Below are positions 17,773 through 25,315 of a stretch of 64,000 nucleotides of DNA, piece after piece; the stretch's first letter is position 1; the number at the start of each line of letters is the position of its first letter. The position numbers and the translations under genes are program-made. The stretch lies in the NCBI RefSeq assembly GCF_003933745.1, contig NZ_RSEB01000005.1, forward strand, positions 374,475 through 438,474. Reading direction: 5' to 3'. The notes below the pieces were generated by a model, which did no database searches, had not been told where the DNA came from, and saw only the letters and a list, made by a program, of their open reading frames with translations. This DNA is from Glycomyces terrestris. GTDB lineage: Bacteria > Actinomycetota > Actinomycetes > Mycobacteriales > Micromonosporaceae.

Positions 17773-17806
17773 AGTGGTTTCAAGTTACCACTACACTCGG
17801 AGTGGT
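17773..17806. promoter_or_regulatory. Alternating three-half-site TetR operator
   Basis: AGTGGT (17773-17778), ACCACT (17787-17792) and AGTGGT (17801-17806) alternate with exact 8 bp spacers. They form two overlapping 20 bp inverted repeats. An outer pair CACTCCG (17747-17753) and CGGAGTG (17798-17804) surrounds it. It lies between the divergent reductase and tetR genes and should control both. Confidence 0.6.
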
Positions 17807-17830
17807 GTCAACCCAGGATCGAGGAGCCCG

Positions 17831-18400
17831 ATGCGACAGAACCCCGAACGCCGGACCGCCCTGACGGACGCGGCCATCGAAGTGCTCGCCGAGCAGGGGG
17901 CCCGCGGGCTCACGTTCCGCGCCGTGGACCAGCGCGCGGGCGTGCCGACCGGCACGGCCTCGAACTACTTCCCCAACCGCGATGCCCTGCTCACGCAGGC
18001 CGGCCGCCGGGTGTTCGAACGCCTCGACCCCGGCCCCGAGGCCGTGGGCGAGGCCCTCGCACTCCCCCGCACCCGCGCGTCGGTCGACCGGCTCATGCAC
18101 GAGATGGTCGACCGCATCACGGCCTTCCCCTCGGGCCACCTCGCGATGCTCGAACTGCGCCTGGAGTCGACCCGCCGCCCCGAGCTGCGCGCCGTCCTCA
18201 CCGAGCAGATCCGCGCGAACCTCCAGGAGAACATCGACTTCCACCTCGCCTCGGGCCTCCCCGGCGACGCCGAGACGGTCGTCCACCTCTACCTGGCCCT
18301 GAGCTGGCTCATCGTCGAGCGCCTCACCCTCCCCGACCTCTTCGACGCCGACCGCACCGCCGACCTCATCACCACCCTCGTCGCCCGCCTCATCCCCTGA
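17831..18400 (+). CDS. TetR family transcriptional regulator
   Basis: A 189 aa repressor with an N-terminal helix-turn-helix ([25 protein letters not shown] ... [14 protein letters not shown], about residues 10-50) and a helical ligand domain. GAGGAG precedes the ATG with proper spacing. It is divergent from the reductase gene across a symmetrical operator, so it probably represses that gene and itself. Confidence 0.88.
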   Translation: MRQNPERRTALTDAAIEVLAEQGARGLTFRAVDQRAGVPTGTASNYFPNRDALLTQAGRRVFERLDPGPEAVGEALALPRTRASVDRLMHEMVDRITAFPSGHLAMLELRLESTRRPELRAVLTEQIRANLQENIDFHLASGLPGDAETVVHLYLALSWLIVERLTLPDLFDADRTADLITTLVARLIP

Positions 18401-18458
18401 AAGACAAGCCGACGCCTCAGCCGGAAGAGCACACGCGGGCCGCGTTCCCGCACGGCGG

Positions 18459-18464
18459 TAGGGT
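18459..18464 (+). promoter_or_regulatory. -10 (TAGGGT) of nucS, leaderless arrangement
   Basis: TAGGGT ends 7 nt before the nucS ATG and there is no ribosome site, so transcription should begin at or next to the start codon. Confidence 0.45.
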
Positions 18465-18471
18465 GCTTGCC

Positions 18472-19137
18472 ATGCGTTTGTTGGTGGCTCGTTGCCAGGT
18501 CGACTACACGGGGCGCCTGTCCGCCCACCTCCCGATGGCTACCCGCCTCATCATCTGGAAGGCGGACGGGAGCGTGCTGGTGCACGCCGACGGGGGGTCG
18601 TACAAGCCGTTGAACTGGATGACGCCGCCGTGCACGGTGGTGGAGGGCGCGACCGAGTGGACCGTCACCTCGAAGAAGACCGGCGACCAGCTGAAGATCT
18701 CGATCGAGGAGGTCCTGCACGACTCCAGCCATGAGCTCGGGGTCGACCCGGGGCTCCAGAAGGACGGCGTCGAGGCGCACCTCCAGGAGCTGCTGGCGGC
18801 CGACACCGCGCCGCTCGGCAAGGGGTGGACGCTGGTGCGGCGGGAGTACCCGACCGCGATCGGGCCGGTGGACCTCATGTGCCGCAACGCGGACGGCAGG
18901 CACGTCGCGGTCGAGATCAAGCGGCGCGGGGAGATCGACGGCGTCGAGCAGTTGACCAGGTACCTGGAGCTGCTCAACCGCGACCCGCTGCTCGCGCCGG
19001 TCGACGGGGTGTTCGCCGCCCAGGCCATCAAGCCGCAGGCGCGGGTGCTCGCCGAGGACCGCGGGATCCGGTGCGTCGTCCTCGACTACGACGACCTGCG
19101 CGGCGCGGTGGACGAGAGCCAGCCCCGGCTGTTCTGA
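18472..19137 (+). CDS. nucS: Endonuclease NucS, non-canonical mismatch repair
   Basis: A 221 aa DNA mismatch endonuclease, the family that replaces MutS/MutL in most actinobacteria (established knowledge). The N-terminal DNA-binding/dimerisation domain contains [21 protein letters not shown] and [10 protein letters not shown]. The C-terminal nuclease has the PD-(D/E)xK residues D134 in GPVDLMC and E148/K150 in VEIKRRG. The C-terminal QPRLF fits a beta-clamp binding tail. Length matches the mycobacterial protein. Followed by a strong bidirectional terminator. Confidence 0.95.
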   Translation: MRLLVARCQVDYTGRLSAHLPMATRLIIWKADGSVLVHADGGSYKPLNWMTPPCTVVEGATEWTVTSKKTGDQLKISIEEVLHDSSHELGVDPGLQKDGVEAHLQELLAADTAPLGKGWTLVRREYPTAIGPVDLMCRNADGRHVAVEIKRRGEIDGVEQLTRYLELLNRDPLLAPVDGVFAAQAIKPQARVLAEDRGIRCVVLDYDDLRGAVDESQPRLF

Positions 19138-19148
19138 GCGAAAGCGCG

Positions 19149-19180
19149 AAGGGCCGCAGCGCGTTCGCGCTGCGGCCCTT
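19149..19180. terminator. Bidirectional terminator between nucS and the DUF4190-like gene
   Basis: Stem of at least 13 bp (AAGGGCCGCAGCG and its complement) with a small CGTTCG loop, located between convergent genes. Confidence 0.8.
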
Positions 19181-19192
19181 TCGTTTGGGGGT

Positions 19193-19618
19193 CTACTCGC
19201 CGTAGACGGAGTCCTCGGCGTCCTCCCAGATCTGCTCGCACTCCTCCTGGGTGCCCGCGCCGGAGTCGACGCAGTCCTGGATCGTCTGCTCGCGGATGTC
19301 GTCGGCGGCCTTGCCGATCTCGTTGAACACCAGGGCGTTCATGGCGAAGGTGACGCCGATGGCGAGGATGCCGAGCACGAGGCCGGTGCCGCCGGTCCCC
19401 TTGCCCTTGCCGGCGCGCTTGCCGGCGGCGACGAGGCCGATGATGCCGAAGATGACGGCGAGGATGCCGAGGGGGAGGGCGGTGAAGACGTTCGCGATCG
19501 GGATGAACGCGAAGACGAGGCCGATGATGCCCAGCACGAGGGCGGTGACGCCGAAGCCGTTGCCCTGCTTCACGGGGACGGGCTGGGGGACGGGCGCCGG
19601 GGCAGGCGGGTAAGCCAC
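19193..19618 (-). CDS. Small DUF4190-like membrane protein
   Basis: A 141 aa protein. A Pro/Ala-rich N-terminal tail is followed by two hydrophobic hairpins (GVTALVLGIIGLVFAF, ALPLGILAVIFGIIGLVAAG), a Gly/Lys linker, and another hydrophobic helix (LVLGILAIGVTFAM). It ends in an acidic C-terminus with two Cys. The GTG start has AAGGAG 7 nt upstream. TAGACT at 19668-19673 is a plausible -10. Function unknown. Confidence 0.7.
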   Translation of the reverse strand: MAYPPAPAPVPQPVPVKQGNGFGVTALVLGIIGLVFAFIPIANVFTALPLGILAVIFGIIGLVAAGKRAGKGKGTGGTGLVLGILAIGVTFAMNALVFNEIGKAADDIREQTIQDCVDSGAGTQEECEQIWEDAEDSVYGE

Positions 19619-20065
19619 GGGGGAACTCCTTGGTACTCGTTCTCTTTGGGTGGGCGGAACTGCGGCGAGTCTAAGGGGTCGCTGCAAGTGCGCGGCATTC
19701 CCATACCGGCGGAAAACCGAGATACCGCTCAGCGGTGACCGCTCGGACCAGGACCATCACCGACCGTGTCGATCCTGTGTGTACTCACCCAAAGCGCCCT
19801 CGGCGCCACGGTGCGCAGTCCCGGGGTCGCGGAGTGCCCGCGGCGGCGGCCCGGGCGGACCGGGGCCGGGCCGGCGCACCTGCGTGCACGGGACGCCAGG
19901 GCTCCGGCGGACCGGGGCCGCGCGAGAAGTGTCGGCAAGCGGTATCTCCGCTCGTCGGCGGCGAGAATTGACCGCGACTTCACCCCGCGGCAACGGCCGC
20001 GTCACCGCGGCGGCGCCGTCGCGGGGGTGAACACGCACGTGGGAGCGGCATGTAAGACTAGTGGC
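19619..20065. other. 447 nt intergenic region upstream of manC
   Basis: Holds the leader and promoter of the DUF4190-like gene at its left end (minus-strand TAGACT at 19668-19673) and the likely leaderless promoter of manC at its right end (TAAGAC at 20053-20058, 7 nt before the ATG). In between I see only G/C-rich sequence with open frames lacking coding character. Confidence 0.5.
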
Positions 20066-21154
20066 ATGCTTCACGCGGTGGTCCCCGCAGGCGGTTCCGG
20101 AACCCGGCTCTGGCCCCTGTCTCGCGCGCAACGACCCAAGTTCCTCCTGCCGCTCACCGGCACGGACTCGTCGCTGCTCCAGTCGACGGTGGAGCGGGTC
20201 CGGCTGCTGTCGCGCCCCGACCAGGTCTACGTCGTCACCGGCGCCGCGCACGCGGTCGACGTGGCGCGCCAGCTCCCTGAGGTGCCCGGCGACAACATCC
20301 TCGTCGAGCCCTCCCCGCGCGACTCCGCGGCCGCGATCAGCCTCGCCGCCGCCGTCATCGCCGAGCGCGAGCCGAAGGCGGTGATGGGCGCGTTCGCCGC
20401 CGACCATCTCGTGCAGGACGGCGAGGCGTTCGCGAAGACCGTCGAGCGCGCCATGGAGCTGGCCGAGACCGGCCTGCTCATGACCATCGGCATCAACCCG
20501 ACCGGCCCCGACACCGGCTACGGCTACCTGCGGCTCGGCTCGGCCGTCGGCCCCGGCTACCAGCTGGAGGCGTTCGTCGAGAAGCCCGACCAGGTCTCGG
20601 CGGTCGAGTACGTCTCGGCCGGGAACTACCTGTGGAACGCCGGCATGTTCGTGTGGCGCGTCGACGTGTTCCTGGAGGAGCTCGCCCGCCGCCGCCCCGC
20701 GCTCCACGACGCGGTCCGCACCCTCGCCGGCGCCTGGGACTCCACCGGCCGCGAGGCCCTGTTCTCGCAGCTGTGGCCGACGCTGGAGAAGATCTCGATC
20801 GACTACGCCGTCATGGAGCCGGCGGCCGCCGCCGGGCGCGTCGGCGTCGTCCCCGGCGACTTCGACTGGCACGACGTGGGCGACTACAACACGCTCGGCC
20901 AGGTCCTCAAGGCCGCCGACAAGGTCGGCAACGTCGTCGTCGGCAACCGCGGCGCGGGCGAGGCGCTGCTGACCGAGTCGAAGCGGAACGTCGTCGTGCC
21001 CGCGGCCGGGCGCCTCGTCGCCGCCGTGGGCGTGGACGACCTCATCATCGTCGACACCCCCGACGCGCTCCTGGTGTGCCCCCGGGACCGCGCGCAGGAA
21101 GTGAAGGGCCTGGTCGAGGAGTTGAAGCAGTCCCAGCGGGACGACCTGGTCTGA
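20066..21154 (+). CDS. manC: Mannose-1-phosphate guanylyltransferase (GDP-mannose pyrophosphorylase)
   Basis: A 362 aa cytosolic nucleotidyltransferase making GDP-mannose from mannose-1-phosphate and GTP, for mannosylated lipids and glycans. The nucleotide-binding motif GGSGTRLWPLSRAQRPK is at residues 9-25, and FVEKPD is the sugar-phosphate site. GNYLWNAGMFVWR and DFDWHDVGDY are family signatures. The 7 nt between TAAGAC and the ATG suggest a leaderless message. Named manB in mycobacterial nomenclature. The next gene overlaps by 1 nt. Confidence 0.93.
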   Translation: MLHAVVPAGGSGTRLWPLSRAQRPKFLLPLTGTDSSLLQSTVERVRLLSRPDQVYVVTGAAHAVDVARQLPEVPGDNILVEPSPRDSAAAISLAAAVIAEREPKAVMGAFAADHLVQDGEAFAKTVERAMELAETGLLMTIGINPTGPDTGYGYLRLGSAVGPGYQLEAFVEKPDQVSAVEYVSAGNYLWNAGMFVWRVDVFLEELARRRPALHDAVRTLAGAWDSTGREALFSQLWPTLEKISIDYAVMEPAAAAGRVGVVPGDFDWHDVGDYNTLGQVLKAADKVGNVVVGNRGAGEALLTESKRNVVVPAAGRLVAAVGVDDLIIVDTPDALLVCPRDRAQEVKGLVEELKQSQRDDLV

Positions 21155-21684
21155 TGGCGCCCCCGCAGCTCGGGCCGCGCGCCCGCACCGTCCTCGCCGC
21201 CGTCCTGCTCGTCTTCGCCGCGACCGTGATCGCGGTCGCGGTGTCGCAGTGGCTGACCGGGGCCGGGAGCGACCCGCGCGACGACGTGCTCAGCCGCGCC
21301 GCCGGCATCGGGTTCACCGACGAGGCCCGCGGCACGCTCTTCTCGATCCTGCCGGTCGCTTTGCCCCCCTTCGCGGCGGTTCTCGTGCCCGGGACGCGAC
21401 CCGGACGGGTGATCGGCGGCCTGGCCCGTCTCGTGTCCGTCGCCTATCTCGTTATCGGAGTGCTGCTGGCGCTGTCGGCGGCGCGCTACGGATTCGACGA
21501 CGCCAGGCAACTGGCGGAGGAGGGACAGGTCTTCATCGACACGCGGGCGGCGGTCGAGCGACTGGTGCTCGACGGCGTCTGGCTCGCTTTGGCGGGAATC
21601 GGACTCGCGTTCGCCGTGAAGGCGCGTCCACGCGAGCGAAACTCCACTGCGGAGGCTGTCAAGCAAGGTCCCCCGCAAGCGTGA
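21154..21684 (+). CDS. Small integral membrane protein
   Basis: A 176 aa protein with about four hydrophobic segments (residues 12-32, 61-82, 85-107, 143-160) and a basic C-terminal tail. Its ATG overlaps the manC stop (TGATG), so it is translationally coupled. I do not recognise a family. The context hints at a role connected with cell-envelope mannose metabolism, but that is inference. Confidence 0.65.
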   Translation: MAPPQLGPRARTVLAAVLLVFAATVIAVAVSQWLTGAGSDPRDDVLSRAAGIGFTDEARGTLFSILPVALPPFAAVLVPGTRPGRVIGGLARLVSVAYLVIGVLLALSAARYGFDDARQLAEEGQVFIDTRAAVERLVLDGVWLALAGIGLAFAVKARPRERNSTAEAVKQGPPQA

Positions 21685-22011
21685 GTCTGAGGGGTCCTTC
21701 CATCGTTCGGATCACTGTGCGCTATCGTCTGATATCGAACCGTTATCGAATAGCGATGAGGACTCATCGTCCATAGAGATGAGTCAGGCGGCGCGGCCCC
21801 ATCTTCAGGCCGCCCGCGGGGGCACCGGGCTTTGTAGAAGCACAGTATTCGGATTTGACCGAGCGGGCGACCGGCGCGCCCGCCGCAGGGCCGTACGCGT
21901 TTCAGGGGAGGGGACGCGTCCGCGCTCCGAGTCCGCGTACCCGGTGCCGTGCAAGTGATTGCAAGGGGGGAGCACCGGTTCACCGGTGCGCGAACGAGGA
22001 GGCGGACGTAT
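21685..22011. other. 327 nt regulatory region upstream of whiB
   Basis: An unusually AT-rich patch at 21721-21790 carries TATCG at 21723, 21733 and 21744 (10-11 bp apart, one helical turn). It also has GCTAT/ATAGC arms (21721, 21750) and GATGAG-GA-CTCATC (21755-21768). A second element, GCACCGGT-TC-ACCGGTGC (21972-21989), lies just before the ribosome site. These are candidate operators for the developmental regulator downstream. Confidence 0.5.
21972..21989 (+). promoter_or_regulatory. Perfect 8 bp inverted repeat in whiB leader
   Basis: GCACCGGT and ACCGGTGC are separated by TC, 22 nt before the whiB ATG and just ahead of the GAGGAGG ribosome site. It could be a leader hairpin or an autoregulatory binding site. 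Confidence 0.45.
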
Positions 22012-22509
22012 ATGGACGGCCGTGACTACTTGGCCGACCTGTTGGGTAACGTTCCGGAGTGGCAGGTTCGCGCATTGTGCGCGCAGACCGACCCGGAGGC
22101 GTTCTTCCCCGAGAAGGGGGGCTCCACGCGCGATGCGAAGCGCATCTGCGCGCGGTGCGAGGTCAAAGAGAACTGTCTGCAGTACGCACTCGACCACGAC
22201 GAGCGCTTCGGGATCTGGGGCGGGCTCTCCGAACGGGAGCGCCGCAAGATCAAGCGCCAGGCCAGGGAGGCGGCGCGCCGGCGCCACGAGCGGCTGCCGG
22301 TCGTGGTGTGCCTGCCGAGCCCGATGATCAACCCCGCGCTCGCGTCGGAGTTCGCCTTCACGGCCGAGACTCCGCACCCGGAGCCGGTCCTCACGGGCGG
22401 GTTCCGCAGCGAGGCGCTGATGGACGAACTGGTCGGCCCCCGCCGGGGCGAGCCGGCCGCGACGCGGGCATCCGAGCCCGCGCCCGAGCGCGCGATGGTG
22501 GCGGCTTAG
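22012..22509 (+). CDS. WhiB family iron-sulfur regulator (WhiB2/WhmD-like)
   Basis: A 165 aa Wbl protein. Four cluster-binding Cys are at 23, 46, 49 and 55 (C-x22-C-x2-C-x5-C), and the beta-turn GIWGG is at 67-71, followed by the basic DNA-binding segment SERERRKIKRQAREAARRR. The neighbourhood (manB, DUF3499, zincin) matches that of whiB2, which controls division/septation in mycobacteria (established knowledge). About 75 residues of low-complexity C-terminal extension beyond the basic tail are unusual. GAGGAGG supports the start. Confidence 0.9.
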   Translation: MDGRDYLADLLGNVPEWQVRALCAQTDPEAFFPEKGGSTRDAKRICARCEVKENCLQYALDHDERFGIWGGLSERERRKIKRQAREAARRRHERLPVVVCLPSPMINPALASEFAFTAETPHPEPVLTGGFRSEALMDELVGPRRGEPAATRASEPAPERAMVAA

Positions 22510-22533
22510 GGACATCCCTGCGAGCGGATTGAG

Positions 22534-22559
22534 GGGGCGGGATCGCGCGATCCCGCCCC
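22534..22559. terminator. Bidirectional terminator, 26 nt perfect palindrome
   Basis: Arms GGGGCGGGATCGC and its complement abut directly between the convergent whiB and zincin-like genes. Confidence 0.7.
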
Positions 22560-22568
22560 GTCGCCGTC

Positions 22569-23000
22569 TCAGAACTCCAGGTCCTCCGGCGGCAGGTTCA
22601 GCAGGGACGCGAGCTGCTCCACGAGCACCGACCGCACCAGCGACTCCATGTCCGGCTTGCTCTCGGCCCGCAGCTCGATCGGCCTGCGGTAGAGCACGAT
22701 CCGCGGCGCGGCCGCGACCGTGCCGGGCTGGGCCGGGTAGAGCTTGGAGAGCGGCACGCCCCGGTCCTCGACGATGTCGGCGTCGTACGTCTGCGACTCC
22801 GGCGGCACCTCGTCGACCGCGAACTCGATGTGCCGCAGGTCGGTGAACTTCGAGCCCAGGGTCTCGGCCAGGCGCCGCTCGATCGCGACGACCGACTCCA
22901 TCACCAGCGCGTCGAACTCCTCGACGGGCGTGCGCCGCAGCGGCAGGGCGCCGGGCGCGAGCGGGCCCCGCATGCCCCGTCCGTGTCGATCTCTGCGCAT
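22569..23000 (-). CDS. Metallopeptidase-family (zincin-like) protein with degenerate active site
   Basis: A 143 aa protein like Rv3259. RGPLAPGALPLRRTPVEEFD starts the conserved domain, followed by IEFAVDEVPP and RIVLYRRPIE. Where active relatives have HExxH, this one reads VLVEQLASLLNL: the Glu remains but both His are gone, so it cannot bind zinc in the usual way. The mycobacterial homologue is also degenerate, as I recall it. TAAGGT lies 6 nt before the ATG (leaderless type). Likely a scaffold or regulator. Confidence 0.8.
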   Translation of the reverse strand: MRRDRHGRGMRGPLAPGALPLRRTPVEEFDALVMESVVAIERRLAETLGSKFTDLRHIEFAVDEVPPESQTYDADIVEDRGVPLSKLYPAQPGTVAAAPRIVLYRRPIELRAESKPDMESLVRSVLVEQLASLLNLPPEDLEF

Positions 23001-23120
23001 GGGGCCACCTTAGCGTCCGGGTCGGACGAAACCGGCCCCCGAGACCCGCCGGCCGCGAATCGATCCGCGGCCACTGGTCAGCAACACCGACTTCGACACC
23101 GCGAGTGGTAGTTTCGTGGG

Positions 23121-23564
23121 GTGAGGTCGGATCGGCGTTGCTCCCGGAACGGCTGCCGCCAGCCTGCGGTGGCCACTTTGACATATATCTACTCGGATTC
23201 GACGGCTGTGGTCGGCCCGCTCTCCACGACGCGGGAGCCCCACAGCTACGACCTGTGTGATGCGCACGCCCGGCGCCTCACCGTGCCCCACGGCTGGGAG
23301 CTCGTCAGGCACCAGGGCGACTACGCCGTGCCCATGCCCACCGACGACGACCTGGTCGCCCTGGCCAACGCCGTGCGCGAGGCCGCCGCCGGCGACCGGC
23401 ACGAGGCCGACCCCGGTGCGCCCGACGACGCCGCCACCCTGGCGAGCCGCCGCCTCGCCGAGACCGAACCGGCTCCGCGCCAGGGCTTCCGGCCCGCGGG
23501 CCCCCAGTTCGGTGCCCGGCGTCACCTCCGGGTGGTGTCCGGCGACGAGGACATGCAGGGATAG
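23121..23564 (+). CDS. DUF3499 family protein (Rv3258c-like)
   Basis: A 147 aa protein with a likely zinc site formed by CSRNGC (residues 7-12) and CDAHARR (residues 49-55). The core is TLTYIYSDSTAVVGPL and the C-terminal third is low-complexity. GTG start with TAGTTT 6 nt upstream and no ribosome site. It sits 97 nt before manB and is probably co-transcribed; its role is unknown, but linkage to manB is conserved across actinobacteria. Confidence 0.83.
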   Translation: MRSDRRCSRNGCRQPAVATLTYIYSDSTAVVGPLSTTREPHSYDLCDAHARRLTVPHGWELVRHQGDYAVPMPTDDDLVALANAVREAAAGDRHEADPGAPDDAATLASRRLAETEPAPRQGFRPAGPQFGARRHLRVVSGDEDMQG

Positions 23565-23661
23565 TCTCGTCTGCGGGGCGGCCCCTCCGCAGCGGCGCGG
23601 CGCGGCCGCGGAGGCCGACTCCCCCGACAGGCCCCGCACGACCGGAAAGGCGGCATCGACC

Positions 23662-25041
23662 GTGGCTCCCAAGCTCAGTGAATTCGTGAAGGCCTACGAC
23701 GTCCGCGGACTCGTCGGTTCGCAGCTCACGCCCGAGGTCATGGAGGCGATCGGCGCTGCCGCCGTCGCCGTCACCGGCGAGACGACGTGGGCCGTCGGCC
23801 ACGACATGCGCGACTCGGGGCCCGGCTTCGCCGAGGCGTTCGCGCGCGGCGCCGCCCGCGCCGGAGCCGACGTCGTCGACGCCGGCCTGTGCTCCACCGA
23901 CATGCTGTACTTCATCGCCGGGCAGCGGAACGTCGCCGGCGCGATGTTCACCGCCAGCCACAACCCCGCCGAGTACAACGGCCTCAAGATGTGCCTGCCC
24001 GCCGCGCGGCCCATCGGCCTCGACACCGGCCTGGCCGACATCCGCGACAAGGCGCAGGCGATCCTCGACGGCGAGCCGGCGCCGGTCTCCGACAAGCCCG
24101 GGACGACCACCAGCGAGGACTTCCTCGCCGCGTACGCCGCCTACATGCGCGAACTCGTCGACCTCTCCGGCATCCGCCCGCTCAAGATCGTCGTCGACGC
24201 GGGCAACGGCATGGGCGGCCACACCGTGCCGGCCGTCCTCGGGGACCAGCTCCTCGACGCGCTGCCGCTCGAGATCGACGCGCTCTACTTCGAACTCGAC
24301 GGCACCTTCCCCAACCACGAGGCGAACCCGCTCGAGCCGGCGAACCTCGTCGACCTCCAGGCCCGCGTCAAGGAGGTCGGCGCCGACCTCGGCCTGGCCT
24401 TCGACGGCGACGCCGACCGCTGCTTCGTCGTGGACGCCGAGGGCGCGCCCGTCACCCCGTCCGCGATCACCGCGCTCATCGCGACCCGCGAGCTCGAGAA
24501 GCACCCCGGCTCCGCCGTGTGCCACAACCTCATCACCTCGAAGGCCGTCCCCGAGATCATCGCCGAGCACGGCGGCCGCCCGCTGCGCACCCGCGTCGGC
24601 CACTCCTACATCAAGGCCGTCATGGCCGAGGAGGACGCCGTCTTCGGCGGCGAGCACTCCGGGCACTACTACTTCAAGGACTTCTGGTTCGCCGACACCG
24701 GCATGCTCGCGGCGATGCACGTGCTCGCCGCGGTGGGCGGCTCCGACCAGACGCTCGCCGAGCTGGCCCAGGACTACGTCCGATACACCGCCTCCGGCGA
24801 GATCAACTCCAAGGTGGACGACCCCGGCGCGAAGATCGACGAGGTCGCCGCGCACTACGCCGGCCAGGGCGGCGTCGAGACCGATCTCCTGGACGGCCTC
24901 ACCGTCTCCTTCGCAGACGGCTCCTGGGCCAACCTGCGCCCCTCCAACACCGAACCGCTGCTGCGGCTGAACGTCGAAGGCCCCGACCAGGCCTCGATGG
25001 AACGGCTGCGCGACGACATCCTCCGCATCGTAAGGAACTAG
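23662..25041 (+). CDS. manB: Phosphomannomutase/phosphoglucomutase
   Basis: A 459 aa enzyme interconverting hexose 6-phosphates and 1-phosphates, feeding mannose-1-phosphate to ManC. The phosphoserine is S99 in TASHNPAEYNG. The metal loop DGDADR is near residue 247, the sugar loop is GGEHSGHYYF, and the phosphate-binding loop is RPSNTEPLLRLNVE. GTG start after GAAAGG. Called pmmA/manB in related species. Trm112 follows after 3 nt. Confidence 0.94.
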   Translation: MAPKLSEFVKAYDVRGLVGSQLTPEVMEAIGAAAVAVTGETTWAVGHDMRDSGPGFAEAFARGAARAGADVVDAGLCSTDMLYFIAGQRNVAGAMFTASHNPAEYNGLKMCLPAARPIGLDTGLADIRDKAQAILDGEPAPVSDKPGTTTSEDFLAAYAAYMRELVDLSGIRPLKIVVDAGNGMGGHTVPAVLGDQLLDALPLEIDALYFELDGTFPNHEANPLEPANLVDLQARVKEVGADLGLAFDGDADRCFVVDAEGAPVTPSAITALIATRELEKHPGSAVCHNLITSKAVPEIIAEHGGRPLRTRVGHSYIKAVMAEEDAVFGGEHSGHYYFKDFWFADTGMLAAMHVLAAVGGSDQTLAELAQDYVRYTASGEINSKVDDPGAKIDEVAAHYAGQGGVETDLLDGLTVSFADGSWANLRPSNTEPLLRLNVEGPDQASMERLRDDILRIVRN

Positions 25042-25044
25042 CCC

Positions 25045-25227
25045 ATGCCCGCCACCGCGCCCAAGCCAGTGCTCCTCGAACTGCTGCGCTGCCCCGAGCC
25101 CCACCACGCCCCGCTCTCGTTCGACCGCGAGACCAACGCGCTCACGTGCTCCGAGTGCGCCAAGGTCTTCCGCGTCGAGGACGGCATCCCGGTGATGCTC
25201 CTCGACGGCGCCGGCGACCAGGACTGA
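25045..25227 (+). CDS. Trm112 family protein
   Basis: A 60 aa zinc-ribbon-like protein: LLELLRCPEPHHAPL, then LTCSECAKVFRVEDGIPVMLL. Four Cys would be expected in zinc-bearing members; here three are visible (C15, C34, C37), so zinc binding is uncertain. Members of this family activate methyltransferases. AAGGA lies about 9 nt before the ATG. Tightly linked to manB. Confidence 0.85.
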   Translation: MPATAPKPVLLELLRCPEPHHAPLSFDRETNALTCSECAKVFRVEDGIPVMLLDGAGDQD

Positions 25228-25315
25228 CCAGGGCGCGGCGGGCCGGCCCCGACGGCGATCCCCACCCGGCAACCGAAGCGAACCGCGACGGCCGCGAAGG
25301 CCAAGGAGGAACAGC

